Positions 35,017-44,214 are shown, counted from the stretch's first letter. The stretch: 64,000 nucleotides of DNA from Mesorhizobium sp. ES1-4 (GCF_020164745.1 NZ_JAIUGV010000009.1:124001-188000); one strand, 5' to 3'. Numbers and translations are program-made. The notes: generated from the sequence alone by a model not told the origin.

Positions 35017-36276
35017 TCACCGCTGATCCGCATCCGTCAGGGTCCGCAGAAACGCCACGATATCGTCAATCTCGGGGTCGGTCAGCGCCGGCTTGCCGCC
35101 GGGCTTTTTGCCGTCGAAGGGTGGATCGGTGTTGAGGTTTCCCCAGTAAGCCTTTGGCAGATCGTCATATTTGTTGACGGTGCCGTCGGCGTTCCTCGGA
35201 TACCAGCGGCCGGGGTCGGTGTCGCGGCTGGCGTAGAAGGCGACGGCGTCGCGCAGCGTGTGAAAATATCCGTTGTGGAAGAAGCTCTCGCGCAGCGCGA
35301 CGTTGCGCAGCGTCGGTGTCTTGAACAGGCCGCAATAATCGGCGCGGCCGCGAAAGTCGGTGCGTTGCGGGCCGCACAGACCGAGATCGGCATAGGCGGG
35401 GTCGGCGTTGGCCGGAATGGCCGGGTTGCGCGGCACGGCGATGGCGATCAGGCCGAAATCGGTGAATTGTGGCGGCTCGCCGTCATTGGCGGGTTCGCTG
35501 AGATGACAGGAGGCGCAATTGCCCTTCGTCTCGTCCTCGAACAGTTCGCGGCCGTGCAACTCCCGCGCCGACAGCGTCGCCTTGCCGGCGAGGAAGGCGT
35601 CGTAGCGGCTGGAATAGGGATAGAAATCGGCGGCGCTCTGCTCGAACGTGCCGAGCGCCTCGGCGGCGGCGTCGAAGGCGTCGCCCGGACGGTCGAAGAC
35701 ATCCGGCCCGAACACCGCCTTGAAGTCATCGGCATAGAGCGTCTTGCGCAAGGCGGCGACGACCGCCCCGCCGTCCTTGTTGGCCATCTCGAAGGGCGAG
35801 AGCAGGGGGATTCTCGCCTGGTCCTTGCCATGGTCGACGCGCCCGTCCCAGGTCAGGCCGCCGGTCGGGCCGTTGTCGACGCTCTCGTCGCCTTCGTCCT
35901 CGGAATCGTGGAAGTGCTCGGTGAAAGCGGGTGCCGCCTGGAGATAGCGCAACGACGGCACCGCGCGCACGCCAGGCAGATCGAGATGCGGCCCGCCCAT
36001 CTCGACCGGAGATGCCGAGGCCGGGCCGAAGGCATGGCGCGGATCATGGCAGGACGAGCAGGCCTGCTTGCCCGATGCCGACAAAGCGGGGTCGGAAAAC
36101 ATCTTTCGGCCAAGCGCCGTCAGGGCCTCGGCGCGCGCGAACGCCTGCGCGCGCGTCAGCGGGCCGGGATGGACGCCAGCCGGCCCCGCCGTGTTCGCGG
36201 GCGCGGCAAAGCCAAATGTCGAGATCGCGGCAATCGCGATCGCCCGGCTTTTCCATCGTCTCGTCGGCTTCTTCAT
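35017..36276 (-). CDS. Di-haem cytochrome c peroxidase (MauG/CcpA family)
   Basis: 419 aa periplasmic enzyme. The export signal is in the first 35 residues (MKKPTRRWKSRAIAIAAIS, then AAPANTA). Two haem-binding motifs are present, CSSCH (near residue 75) and CASCH (near 255), with SLRYLQAAPAFTEHF and TPTLRNVALRESFFHNG around the active haem. It reduces H2O2, or modifies a protein if MauG-like. It is divergent from the acid phosphatase gene. The ribosome site is weak at the chosen ATG. Confidence 0.9.
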   Translation of the reverse strand: MKKPTRRWKSRAIAIAAISTFGFAAPANTAGPAGVHPGPLTRAQAFARAEALTALGRKMFSDPALSASGKQACSSCHDPRHAFGPASASPVEMGGPHLDLPGVRAVPSLRYLQAAPAFTEHFHDSEDEGDESVDNGPTGGLTWDGRVDHGKDQARIPLLSPFEMANKDGGAVVAALRKTLYADDFKAVFGPDVFDRPGDAFDAAAEALGTFEQSAADFYPYSSRYDAFLAGKATLSARELHGRELFEDETKGNCASCHLSEPANDGEPPQFTDFGLIAIAVPRNPAIPANADPAYADLGLCGPQRTDFRGRADYCGLFKTPTLRNVALRESFFHNGYFHTLRDAVAFYASRDTDPGRWYPRNADGTVNKYDDLPKAYWGNLNTDPPFDGKKPGGKPALTDPEIDDIVAFLRTLTDADQR

Positions 36277-36380
36277 CGTCTGATTGTATGGGACATGGTC
36301 GGCCTGGAAATAAGAATGCAGTGCTACGGATTGATGACCGGCCCCGGCGCTCACGAAAGCGTGTTCGCATGGGCGGCGGA

Positions 36381-36396
36381 TGTCACAAAGGTGACA
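36381..36396. promoter_or_regulatory. Palindrome in the peroxidase/phosphatase divergent gap
   Basis: TGTCAC-AAAG-GTGACA is a perfect 6-bp inverted repeat with a 4-base spacer, 76 bases upstream of the phosphatase ATG and 104 upstream of the peroxidase ATG. It is inverted, not the direct repeat expected for a PhoB box. The regulator is unknown. Confidence 0.5.
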
Positions 36397-36472
36397 AGGC
36401 ATCTACGTTAGCTGCCCCCATGGTTCCCCGCGCCATAGCCCCATAGCCACAGTCAAGCCACGAGGTCTTCCC

Positions 36473-38008
36473 ATGACGAGGCTCAAGCTCCTCACTTCCT
36501 TCTGTCTGGCCGGTTCGGCCCTGGTTCCCGTCGCTGCCGCGAACGCGGCACCCCTCGGCTACGACAAGATCGACACCGTCGTCGTCGTCTATGCCGAAAA
36601 CCGCAGTTTCGACAATCTCTATGGCGGCTTCCCCGGCGCCAACGGTCTCGCCAATGTCACGGCCGACCAGACGCGCCAGCTCGACCGCGACGGCAAGCCG
36701 CTCGCCGAACTGCCGCCGGCCTGGGGCGGCCTGACCGCCAAGGGGGTGACGCCGCCGGTGACCGAGGCGCAGTCGGCGCATCTGGCCAATGCCAGCTTTG
36801 CCATCGACGATCCCAACGGCTTCAACGAGAAGACCAGCGTGATAACCCGCGACCTCTGGCACCGCTTCTACGAGGAGCAGATGCAGATCGACGGCGGCAG
36901 GAACGACAAGTTCGTCGCCTGGGCCGATTCCGGCGGCCTCGTCATGGGCCATTATGACGGCTCCGGCCTGCCGATGTGGGCGGTGGCGAAGAAATACGTT
37001 CTGGCCGACAATTTCTTCCAGGGCGCCTTCGGCGGCTCGTTCCTCAACCATTTCCAGCTCGCCTGCGCCTGCGCGCCGTTCTATCCCAATGCCGACACCA
37101 GCCCGGTGAAGGACCAGATCGCCGTCGTCGAGCCCGACGGCGTGACGCTGAAGGTGGCCGACAATTCGCCGGCCTCGGCGCTCGACGGCGTGCCGAAATT
37201 CGTCAATGACGGCGCCATCACGCCCGACTTCTACGCCGTCAACACCATGCAGCCACCCTACCAGCCGAGCCACAACAAGCCGGCCGAGGGCGGCGACCCG
37301 AAGTTCGCCGATCCGTCGGCGGCGAGCACGCTGCCGCCGCAGCACGACATCACCATCGGCGACCTCCTGTCGCTGAAGGGTATCGGCTGGGCCTGGTACG
37401 CCGGAGCCTGGCAGGCAACGCTCGACGGCAAGAACGCGACGCCGGTGCCGAACTTCCAGTTCCACCACCAGCCCTACAATTATTTCGCCGCCTATGCGCC
37501 CGGCACAGCCGCGCGCGCCGAGCATTTGCGCGATGGCGGCATGGATGGCGCCGCCTTCATCAAGGACATAGACGACGGCAAGCTGCCGGCCGTCACCTTC
37601 TACAAACCGCAGGGCAATCTCAACGAGCATGGCGGTTATGCCGACGTGGCGAGCGGCGACCAGCATCTGGCCGACGTCGTTTCGCATCTGGAGAAAAGCC
37701 CGCAATGGAGCCACATGCTGGTCGTCGTCACCTATGACGAGAATGGCGGCTTCTGGGATCACGTCGCGCCGCCCAAGGCCGACCGCTGGGGACCGGGCAA
37801 CCGCATCCCGGCCTTCATCATCTCGCCCTATGCCAAGATGGGCACGGTCGACCACACGCAATACGACACGACCTCGATCCTGCGCTTCATCATCGCGCGC
37901 TACGATCTGCCGGTGCTGCCGGGCATCGTCGCCCGCGACAAGGCCCTGCGCAACAACGACCAGCCGCCGATGGGCGATCTCTCAGCCGCGCTCGATCTGA
38001 GCCGATAG
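36473..38008 (+). CDS. Secreted acid phosphatase / phosphoesterase (AcpA-like)
   Basis: 511 aa. The signal peptide is MTRLKLLTSFCLAGSALV, cleaved near ANA-AP. The catalytic-region motif VVVYAENRSFDNLYGGFPGANG and the late metal motifs YDENGGFWDHVAPP and RIPAFIISPYAKMGTVDHTQYDTTSILRF are those of the phosphoesterase (phospholipase C/AcpA) family. It should release phosphate from periplasmic monoesters. Regulation by phosphate is likely, but no clear Pho box is seen upstream. Confidence 0.92.
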   Translation: MTRLKLLTSFCLAGSALVPVAAANAAPLGYDKIDTVVVVYAENRSFDNLYGGFPGANGLANVTADQTRQLDRDGKPLAELPPAWGGLTAKGVTPPVTEAQSAHLANASFAIDDPNGFNEKTSVITRDLWHRFYEEQMQIDGGRNDKFVAWADSGGLVMGHYDGSGLPMWAVAKKYVLADNFFQGAFGGSFLNHFQLACACAPFYPNADTSPVKDQIAVVEPDGVTLKVADNSPASALDGVPKFVNDGAITPDFYAVNTMQPPYQPSHNKPAEGGDPKFADPSAASTLPPQHDITIGDLLSLKGIGWAWYAGAWQATLDGKNATPVPNFQFHHQPYNYFAAYAPGTAARAEHLRDGGMDGAAFIKDIDDGKLPAVTFYKPQGNLNEHGGYADVASGDQHLADVVSHLEKSPQWSHMLVVVTYDENGGFWDHVAPPKADRWGPGNRIPAFIISPYAKMGTVDHTQYDTTSILRFIIARYDLPVLPGIVARDKALRNNDQPPMGDLSAALDLSR

Positions 38009-38056
38009 GGAGCGGGCGAACGCTGATGCCGCCGCGCCGCAGCGCGCGGTGGCCTC

Positions 38057-38659
38057 TCAGCCGCCATTCACAAGCGCGAGAATGAGTTTCTGCAGATTGC
38101 CGCCCTGGCCGAGTTCGACGCGGTCGAAATCGCGGCTTGCCTGCACCCGCGCCTTGGAGATCGCGTCGAGCCGGCGGACCACCTCGGCCCTGGTCTTGCT
38201 GCATTTGGGATCGTCTGGAACGGTCAGGCCGTCTGTCGCGGCTTCGATGTCATGAACCATTTTTATCATACTGGCGCCATGGACCTTCTCATGGGCACTG
38301 ACGCCGGCGAGGAACACCTCCCAGCTCTTCTGGACGGCTGGCGGCAGCGGCGCCGAGGGGCTTGGCAAGGTGTAGGTGATGATCAGTTTCGGCTGCGCCG
38401 CCGTCAGCACGCAGGCCTTGCCGCTGGGCTTATAGTCCCTGACCCCCCAGGTCAGCTTGAAATTGGTGTGGGCGATGGCGCGGGTAATGCCGACATTCGG
38501 CCCGTTCTCGCCAATTGACCGGTAGAGCTCGATCCCGGACTGGCCTGAAATGGCGTAGGTCTCGACCTTCTCGACAGGCTTCCACTCGGCATGCGCCGCG
38601 AGCGGCAAGGCCACCAGGGCGGCGGCCGGAAGACACAGGCGGACACAGGCTCTCAACAC
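38057..38659 (-). CDS. DUF922 family secreted metalloprotease-like protein
   Basis: 200 aa from a GTG at 38659 that has GGAGAG just upstream and yields a clean signal peptide (MLRACVRLCLPAAALVAL, then AAHA-EW). The zinc signature HExxH is present as AHEKVH, in the DUF922 context FLAGVSAHEKVHGASM. DFKLTW-like strand ITRAIAHTNFKLTW precedes it. A longer ATG start at 38707 exists but is a poorer signal sequence. Probably a periplasmic or secreted protease of unknown substrate. Confidence 0.85.
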   Translation of the reverse strand: MLRACVRLCLPAAALVALPLAAHAEWKPVEKVETYAISGQSGIELYRSIGENGPNVGITRAIAHTNFKLTWGVRDYKPSGKACVLTAAQPKLIITYTLPSPSAPLPPAVQKSWEVFLAGVSAHEKVHGASMIKMVHDIEAATDGLTVPDDPKCSKTRAEVVRRLDAISKARVQASRDFDRVELGQGGNLQKLILALVNGG

Positions 38660-38758
38660 TGCTCTCTCCGAGGCGCGCGGCCCTGCCATACAGGCAACGC
38701 CATTCAACGGCTTTTCCTATATGCTGCCGGCGGGTGCTGCAAATGTCGGAGGGAAGTC

Positions 38759-39250
38759 ATGAGAGGATATCTCGTCGCCGTCGGTGGCTTGGCGGCATTG
38801 CTCGGCGCGCAACCGGCTTTTGCCGCTTCCTGCGGCTGGAGCGCGAAGATGGAAGAAGACGAGGGCGGCAGCGTGCTGACGGCTTCCGTCTGCGGCGGGC
38901 CGAAAGGCGACGCGCAGCTGATGCTGACCTGTTTCGACAATCCGGTTCTGAGCTACGATTTGGGTACCAGCGGCCAGCAACTGGAACCTGGCATCAGCGG
39001 TTCGTTCGACTTCAAGGCCGACGGCAAGACAGTAACGAAGACGCTGCAGCTCGAAGCCATGTACAATTATTTCGTGGCCGATCTGGCGAAAGCCGATCCG
39101 CTGCTCGACCTGCTGCGCGGCAAAGGCGATGTGTCGGTCAGCGCGGCCAGATATGGCGTTGTCAGTTTTCCGCTGAAAGGCTCGAGCGGGGCCATCAGCA
39201 AGGTGCTGGCGCAGTGCGGCAAGGCCAAGCCCGCGGCTGATGCGGATTGA
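38759..39250 (+). CDS. Exported hypothetical protein
   Basis: 163 aa. The signal peptide MRGYLVAVGGLAALLGAQP is cleaved near AFA-AS. GGAGGGAAG precedes the ATG. The mature domain is beta-rich, with cysteines in SCGWS, VCGGP, TCFD and QCGKA that can form two disulphides. It runs VSFPLKGSSGAISKVLAQC to the end. It resembles small periplasmic proteins of rhizobia with no assigned function. It is divergent from the DUF922 gene. Confidence 0.82.
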   Translation: MRGYLVAVGGLAALLGAQPAFAASCGWSAKMEEDEGGSVLTASVCGGPKGDAQLMLTCFDNPVLSYDLGTSGQQLEPGISGSFDFKADGKTVTKTLQLEAMYNYFVADLAKADPLLDLLRGKGDVSVSAARYGVVSFPLKGSSGAISKVLAQCGKAKPAADAD

Positions 39251-39281
39251 GTGTTGGTGCTGTACGGCGGCTCTGGCTGAG

Positions 39282-39360
39282 GATCCATGTTGTCGTCATC
39301 CTAGGGTCTCCGCGACGGAGCTGCGCTCCTGCTTCGCCCTAGGATGACGAAGCGTGGATC
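39282..39360. repeat. Dispersed palindromic repeat, family B, copy 2
   Basis: GTCGTCATCCTAGGG on the left and CCCTAGGATGACGAAGCG on the right form a hairpin around GGAGCTGCGCTCC. The arms match those of the copy at 7763-7950. Confidence 0.75.
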
Positions 39361-39515
39361 TCTCAGGCTAACCTTCGAACTTCGCCGGCCATAGATCCCG
39401 CAAACCAGCGCCCTCCCGCAATTGCCGTGGCCCGTGCTGTCGCCGGTTCCGGCCTGGCGGCTACTGGCGTATAGCGGAAGGGTTCCAGGCCCTATTCAAT
39501 TCGCGGGCTAAGCGC

Positions 39516-39542
39516 ATATAGGTCAGCCAAGTTGACCTATAT
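39516..39542. promoter_or_regulatory. Perfect 10-bp inverted repeat upstream of the aminotransferase
   Basis: ATATAGGTCA (39516-39525), spacer GCCAAGT, and TGACCTATAT (39533-39542). It ends 24 bases before the GTG start. Arm length and exact symmetry indicate a dimeric regulator site, for example GntR or Lrp type. The regulator itself is not adjacent. Confidence 0.75.
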
Positions 39543-39566
39543 CCAGAACGTCCGGGGAGGCGTGCC

Positions 39567-40775
39567 GTGACCCTTTTGAACCTCTTGGCTTCGCGCTCGT
39601 CGCGCATGAAAGCTTCGGAAATCCGCGAGCTTTTGAAACTGCTCGACCAGCCCGACATCATCTCCTTCGCCGGCGGCATTCCGGACCCGGCGCTGTTCCC
39701 GGCCGATGCCATCCGCGATGCCTATGCCGATGTGCTCGGCGGCGCTGAGGCGGGGGCGGCCTTGCAGTACCAGGTTTCGGAAGGCTATCCGCCGCTGCGG
39801 CGCTGGCTCGCCGGGCAAATGGGCAAGCTCGGCATTGCCTGCGACGAGGCCAACATCTTCATCACATCCGGCTCGCAGCAGGCGCTGGATTATCTCGGCA
39901 AGCTCTTCCTGTCGCCGGGCGATACCGCGCTGGTGACGTGGCCGACCTATCTCGGCGCGCTGCAGGCCTTCAACGCCTACGAGCCGCGCTACGACCGGCT
40001 GCGGCCCGAGGGAGGCAACATGACGCCCGAAGCTTACCGCGCGGCGGCTGGGGCGAACGGCGGACGGGTGAAGTTCGCCTATCTGGTGCCCGACTTCGCC
40101 AACCCGACCGGCAACACGCTGGACCGAAAGCAGCGCGAGGCGGTGCTCGATCTCGCCGGCGAACTCGACATCGCCGTCATCGAGGACGCCGCCTACCGGG
40201 CGCTGCGCTATGACGGCGAGGGCGAGCCGCCGATCCTGGCGCTCGACTGCATCAGGTCCGGCGGCATCGACAAGGCGCGCACGCTCTATTGCGGTTCGTT
40301 CTCGAAAATCCTGTCGCCCGGCATGCGTGTCGGCTGGGTCTGCGCGCCACGTCACGTGGTCGAGAAACTGGTGCTGATGAAGCAGGCCTCGGACCTGCAC
40401 AGCCCATCGGTCAACCAGATGGTGATGCATCGCGTCGCCGAATCCATCTTCGACGCACAGGTGGAAAAACTCATCGGCGCCTATCGCGAGCGCCGCGACG
40501 GCCTGCTTGGCGCGCTGGAAGCCAATATGCCTGACGGCGTAAGCTGGAGCCGCCCGGAAGGCGGCATGTTCGTCTGGGTGACCCTGCCTGAAGGAACCGA
40601 TGCCACGGAACTCCTGGCACGGTCGGTGAAGGAGGCGCGCGTCGCTTTCGTGCCCGGCAATGCCTTTTATGCCGACGGCACCGGCCGCAACACGCTGCGG
40701 CTGTCGTTCACGCTTGCCGACCGTCGCGCGGTGAGCGAGGGCATTCCGCGGCTGGCGGCGCTGCTCAAAGGTTAG
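39567..40775 (+). CDS. PLP-dependent aminotransferase, class I/II (2-aminoadipate or valine-pyruvate type)
   Basis: 402 aa from GTG with GGGGAGG upstream. The PLP-binding Lys is in GSFSKILSPGMRVGWV. FAGGIPDPALFP, TSGSQQALDYLGKL and PDFANPTGNT are family blocks of LysN-like fold I aminotransferases. MocR-like HTH is absent, so it is a plain enzyme. The strong palindrome overlapping its leader suggests tight control. The donor amino acid is not predictable. Confidence 0.9.
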   Translation: MTLLNLLASRSSRMKASEIRELLKLLDQPDIISFAGGIPDPALFPADAIRDAYADVLGGAEAGAALQYQVSEGYPPLRRWLAGQMGKLGIACDEANIFITSGSQQALDYLGKLFLSPGDTALVTWPTYLGALQAFNAYEPRYDRLRPEGGNMTPEAYRAAAGANGGRVKFAYLVPDFANPTGNTLDRKQREAVLDLAGELDIAVIEDAAYRALRYDGEGEPPILALDCIRSGGIDKARTLYCGSFSKILSPGMRVGWVCAPRHVVEKLVLMKQASDLHSPSVNQMVMHRVAESIFDAQVEKLIGAYRERRDGLLGALEANMPDGVSWSRPEGGMFVWVTLPEGTDATELLARSVKEARVAFVPGNAFYADGTGRNTLRLSFTLADRRAVSEGIPRLAALLKG

Positions 40776-40847
40776 GCGCGCAGCCCTATCTCTTTGATTT
40801 GGAGACGGATTCAGATTCAGGTCGACTCGACCTGAAATCATCCGGCT

Positions 40848-41102
40848 CTAGGCCGGCACGTTCACCAGGTGCTTGAGCTTCGCAAGCCTGGCGCGGGCAA
40901 GCTTGCGGACTGGCTTTTGGAAACCTTCTTCGCCGGCTTCGACGACGAAGACCAACGTCTTGAGATCCAGCATGAACTCGTCGATGGCCCGCGTCGTCCT
41001 TTCGGACCTGTCCTTGAACCGGCGCAGCAATGCATCCGCTTCCTCGATGCCGCCGGCATCGGCCCCGTCGACCAGGGCTTCAAGCTTCTGAAAACAATCC
41101 AA
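40848..41102 (-). CDS. Small hypothetical protein
   Basis: 84 aa from a TTG codon preceded by GGAGGG with a 7-base spacer, a strong ribosome site. The protein is helical and charged: ALVDGADAGGIEEADALLRRF, then RTTRAIDEFMLDLKTLV, with a basic Lys/Arg/Ala-rich C-terminal stretch (PVRKLARARLAKLKHLV). It may bind nucleic acid or protein; no family recognised. It is convergent with the aminotransferase. Confidence 0.6.
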   Translation of the reverse strand: MDCFQKLEALVDGADAGGIEEADALLRRFKDRSERTTRAIDEFMLDLKTLVFVVEAGEEGFQKPVRKLARARLAKLKHLVNVPA

Positions 41103-41429
41103 TCGAAATCCCTCCGCCGCGCCACGAAACTTGCCGTCAGCCGGAAAGTTCCGTCGGGTCTCGAAAATTGTCGCCGGTTGTCAGCTTGTGCACGCGCCCC
41201 GCGTCGACGCCCTGCTGCCCGTGTCGCGGCTGATTCCCCTGCCGCTGCGTTTTCCCGGTATTTTGGAAAATCCGGAAGCCGGGCCGGCAATGCGACAGGA
41301 TTCTTGACCTGGGCGGCACTGAAATTGTCCTGCAGGGCATGGCCAGCGCCGGGTCTGGACAAGAGGCAAATCGGTCCAATACGGTGCGGCTTCAGGGAAG
41401 ACGCGTGCGCGGGAAAGGCCGGTTGCTCG
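41103..41429. other. Gap without a recognisable gene
   Basis: 327 bases between the small minus-strand gene and the AraC-type gene. Several long frames are open, but none has family-like sequence or a ribosome site. I see no repeat or strong hairpin. Confidence 0.5.
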
Positions 41430-42389
41430 TTGAAAAAGAATGTCTTCTCATCGGTCGACCTGCCGCCGCATCTCGACGACCGCGCGCGCTTCACACTGTG
41501 GCAAGACATCCATGTCGCGGAGATATGGTCTGTCGAATACGCCATCTCCGGCAACCTGCCTTTCCAAGCGGATATCGAAGCCACCGCCATCGGGCCGCTG
41601 GTGCTCGGGCGTATGGCCGGGACGATCAGGCATGCCAGCCGAAAGACGCGCAACATCGCCGATGACGGCCGTGACGGCTATCTGCTGCTGGTCAATGACG
41701 GCGGCACCAATCTGAACGGCGTCCAGGCCAGCCGCGACTACAGCATCGGCAGGGGCGAAGGCGCCCTGGTGTCGGCGTCGGAAGCGCTTGAAATGACCGG
41801 CGGCGACCGCAATGTCTGGACCAATGTCGTGGTGCCCCGCGAAATCCTGGAAAATGCCTTCGCCCATGTCGAGGATCGCCTGGCGCTGACCATCGGCGCC
41901 GACAATGAAGCGCTCGACATGCTCAAGCGCTATTGCGGCTTCCTGGAAACGGGACCGGCATTGCTCTCGCCCGACCTTGTCGCCCATGCCACCGAGACGA
42001 TCGTCGACCTGATCGGGCTGGCGACAGGCGCCAAGGGCGAAATCGCCGAGCTGGCGGGGGTGCGCGGGCTGCGCGCGGCGAGGCTGCAAGCCATCCTGCA
42101 GAAGATGCGGGACAACTTCGCCGACCCCGCCATCTCGGCCCAGCACATCGCCCAGCAATTGCGGCTTTCCGCGCGCTATGTCCATGACCTGCTGCAGGAA
42201 ACGGGCTCCAGCTTCGCCGAACATGTTCTTGAGCTCCGCTTGCAGAGAGCCCATCGCATGCTGCGGGACCGGCGCAACGACCGCATGCGGGTCAGCGAGA
42301 TCGCGCTGTTGAGCGGTTTTTCCGACGTCTCCTATTTCAACCGCTGCTTCCGCCGCCGCTTCGGCTCGACGCCGAGCTGCGCCAGATAG
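41430..42389 (+). CDS. AraC family transcriptional regulator
   Basis: About 319 aa from a TTG (LKKNVFSSVD); the start is uncertain because no ATG is in frame. The N-terminal part is an AraC-binding-like domain (LWQDIHVAEIWSVEYAISG). The C-terminal AraC HTH pair is FADPAISAQHIAQQLRLSARYVHDLLQ, then RVSEIALLSGFSDVSYFNRCFRRRFGSTPS. Unlinked target genes; the outer membrane protein gene downstream is one candidate. Confidence 0.85.
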   Translation: MKKNVFSSVDLPPHLDDRARFTLWQDIHVAEIWSVEYAISGNLPFQADIEATAIGPLVLGRMAGTIRHASRKTRNIADDGRDGYLLLVNDGGTNLNGVQASRDYSIGRGEGALVSASEALEMTGGDRNVWTNVVVPREILENAFAHVEDRLALTIGADNEALDMLKRYCGFLETGPALLSPDLVAHATETIVDLIGLATGAKGEIAELAGVRGLRAARLQAILQKMRDNFADPAISAQHIAQQLRLSARYVHDLLQETGSSFAEHVLELRLQRAHRMLRDRRNDRMRVSEIALLSGFSDVSYFNRCFRRRFGSTPSCAR

Positions 42390-42480
42390 AGCGATTCAGC
42401 GTTCATTGACTCGCTGGCCCGCTCCAACCCCCTGTTTTCACGCAGTTCCGGACGGAAGCGCGACACCCAAGACAAGAACC
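42388..42480. repeat. Dispersed repeat, family C, diverged copy
   Basis: AGAGCGATTCAGCG, CTGTTTTCACGCAGTTCCGG and ACGGAAGCG match the order and orientation of 50463-50562 with several mismatches. The rest of the gap to 42687 holds no gene. Confidence 0.6.
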
Positions 42481-42687
42481 CAAAGCGCGTCGGATAGGTC
42501 TTCGAACCGATCGACTGATGCCGAACGGCCACACTGATCGGCCGAGTGCCGCAGCGCTCTCCACGACAATTCCAATGCGGGTCTGCCCAAGACGCGGCCC
42601 GCGAACAATGCAAAACCTCGACGACACCCGGGACGCCGTGGAGCATTTCCACGGCCGGGGGACGCAACATCATTGAGGTAGCAAACA

Positions 42688-43371
42688 GTGAAAACGATTC
42701 TTCTCACCACCATCCTACTTGCGCCGGTCGGCATGGCATGCGCCGCCGACATCAGTGAAACCTCGCCTGCCGGCTATGACTGGTCCGGCCTTTATGCCGG
42801 CGCCGACGTCGGTTATGTGGCCGGAAAGTCCAATCTTTTCATAGCCGGCGGCGGCATCGGCGGAGCCACCGACCTTAACAGCTCCCTCGATCCGGATGGA
42901 TTTATCGGCGGCATCCATATCGGTTTCAATCAGGAAATGGCGAACCGGTTTGTGCTCGGCGCCGAAGCCGACATTGCGTACAACAGTGTCGATGGACTGA
43001 CGAACTTCGGCGGCAGCGCGTTGATGAAGAGCGAAATCAAGTGGTCGGGTTCGGCGCGGCTGCGGGCAGGCTATGCTTTCGATCGCACGTTGCCTTTCAT
43101 CACGGCAGGCGTGGCCGCGGCCAAATATGAAGCGACCGTAATCAGCGGCACCCCCAGCGGCGACATATTGATCCACGACGAGACCCATACTGGCTGGACG
43201 GTTGGAGCGGGCATCGAGCACGCCTTTACCGACAGATGGATCGCGCGGGCCGAATATCGCTACTCCGATTTCGGCAGCAAGGAACTCTCGCTAGCAGAGG
43301 GGGTTGGCACGGCAACGAGCGTCGATCTGCAGACGCACGATGTCCGGGTCGGGCTCAGCTACAAGTTCTGA
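42688..43371 (+). CDS. Outer membrane beta-barrel protein (Omp25/RopB-like)
   Basis: 227 aa from GTG, with GAGGT upstream. The signal peptide is MKTILLTTILLAPVGMACA. WSGLYAGADVGYVAGKS and the alternating aromatic strands (FIGGIHIGFNQEM, RLRAGYAF, RAEYRYSDFG) fit an eight-stranded barrel. It ends VGLSYKF with the C-terminal Phe needed for BAM recognition. Related proteins are major surface antigens in rhizobia and Brucella. Confidence 0.9.
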   Translation: MKTILLTTILLAPVGMACAADISETSPAGYDWSGLYAGADVGYVAGKSNLFIAGGGIGGATDLNSSLDPDGFIGGIHIGFNQEMANRFVLGAEADIAYNSVDGLTNFGGSALMKSEIKWSGSARLRAGYAFDRTLPFITAGVAAAKYEATVISGTPSGDILIHDETHTGWTVGAGIEHAFTDRWIARAEYRYSDFGSKELSLAEGVGTATSVDLQTHDVRVGLSYKF

Positions 43372-43639
43372 CCCATCGAACCGAGCAGATCACGCCCTCG
43401 CGCCGGGGTTTGCTCGTGCCTGAAACGCGCCACCATGGACACTTACTGGCCCGCCTCGGTGATCAACACGAAGTGAGACGGCTGGCGCTGCGCGGCGGAC
43501 ACTGTCCGGAAATTTGCCAGCCGGGCCAACTTGCCAGAGATCCGGCGGAGTCGGGCAAGGCATGTCAGTTGACACCGCCGCGCGTATTGACGACGCCCGG
43601 TCCGAATTTAAATTCGGAGCCTTGCGAGGAGGTGTCTTC

Positions 43640-44068
43640 ATGGAAATCCAGGAACTGCATCGCGGCCGGCTCATCGATCATATCCAGCTGGTGGTGAGGG
43701 ACCTCGCCGCCAGCCGGCGTTTCTACGAGGCGGTGTTCCAGGCGCTCGATGTGCCGATCGGCGGCATCGGCGAGGATTATTTCTGGGCCGACGAGCTGTT
43801 CGTCTCCAGCGCCGACAGCCGGGCCGCGCTGGGAAAGCTGACCGGGCGCCACCATCTGGCCTTCCAGGCCAGGGATCGCGCCATGGTCGACGCCTTTCAC
43901 GAGGCGGGGCTCGCCGGCGGCGGAAAGGACAATGGAGCGCCGGGCGAGCGGCCCTATCATCCCGGCTATTACGCCGCCTTCCTGCTCGACCCGGACGGCA
44001 ACAACATCGAGGCTGTCCACCATGGCCAGGCCAACCGGAGCGTGGCTTCGGTGAAGATCACGTTCTGA
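43640..44068 (+). CDS. VOC family (glyoxalase/dioxygenase-fold) protein
   Basis: 142 aa. The VOC repeat starts IDHIQLVVRDLAASRRFYEAVF with a metal-type His, continues LTGRHHLAFQARDRAMVDAFH and ends YYAAFLLDPDGNNIEAVHH, which carries the Glu ligand. GAGGAGGTG before the ATG fixes the start. Could be a glyoxalase-like or resistance protein; no partner genes. Confidence 0.9.
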   Translation: MEIQELHRGRLIDHIQLVVRDLAASRRFYEAVFQALDVPIGGIGEDYFWADELFVSSADSRAALGKLTGRHHLAFQARDRAMVDAFHEAGLAGGGKDNGAPGERPYHPGYYAAFLLDPDGNNIEAVHHGQANRSVASVKITF

Positions 44069-44214
44069 GAGACTGTTTGGAAATTCTACTCTGGCGACCG
44101 TCTGGCGGCGTTTCTGAGCTTCCGGTGCTCGCGGACCCCAAATGTCTGCTGCGCGCCGGTTCTCGAAACCACCGCTATATGGCTCGCCAGTGCGAATTTC
44201 GAAACAGTCTCCCA
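44069..44214. repeat. Hairpin element with long imperfect terminal inverted repeats (MITE-like)
   Basis: The left end AGAGACTGTTTGGAAATTC and the right end GAATTTCGAAACAGTCTCC are inverted, continuing inward to CTGGCGACC and GGCTCGCCAG. About 30 bases at each end pair with few mismatches, and no coding sequence lies between. A non-coding transposable remnant or a structured repeat. Confidence 0.6.

Noticed and set aside
36381..36396. PhoB box upstream of the phosphatase
   Set aside because: The site is an inverted repeat, not the direct 7-bp repeats of a Pho box.
36383..37861. Long minus-strand frame opposite the acid phosphatase
   Set aside because: Composition typical of high-GC shadow frames; the plus-strand protein has a signal peptide and complete catalytic motifs.
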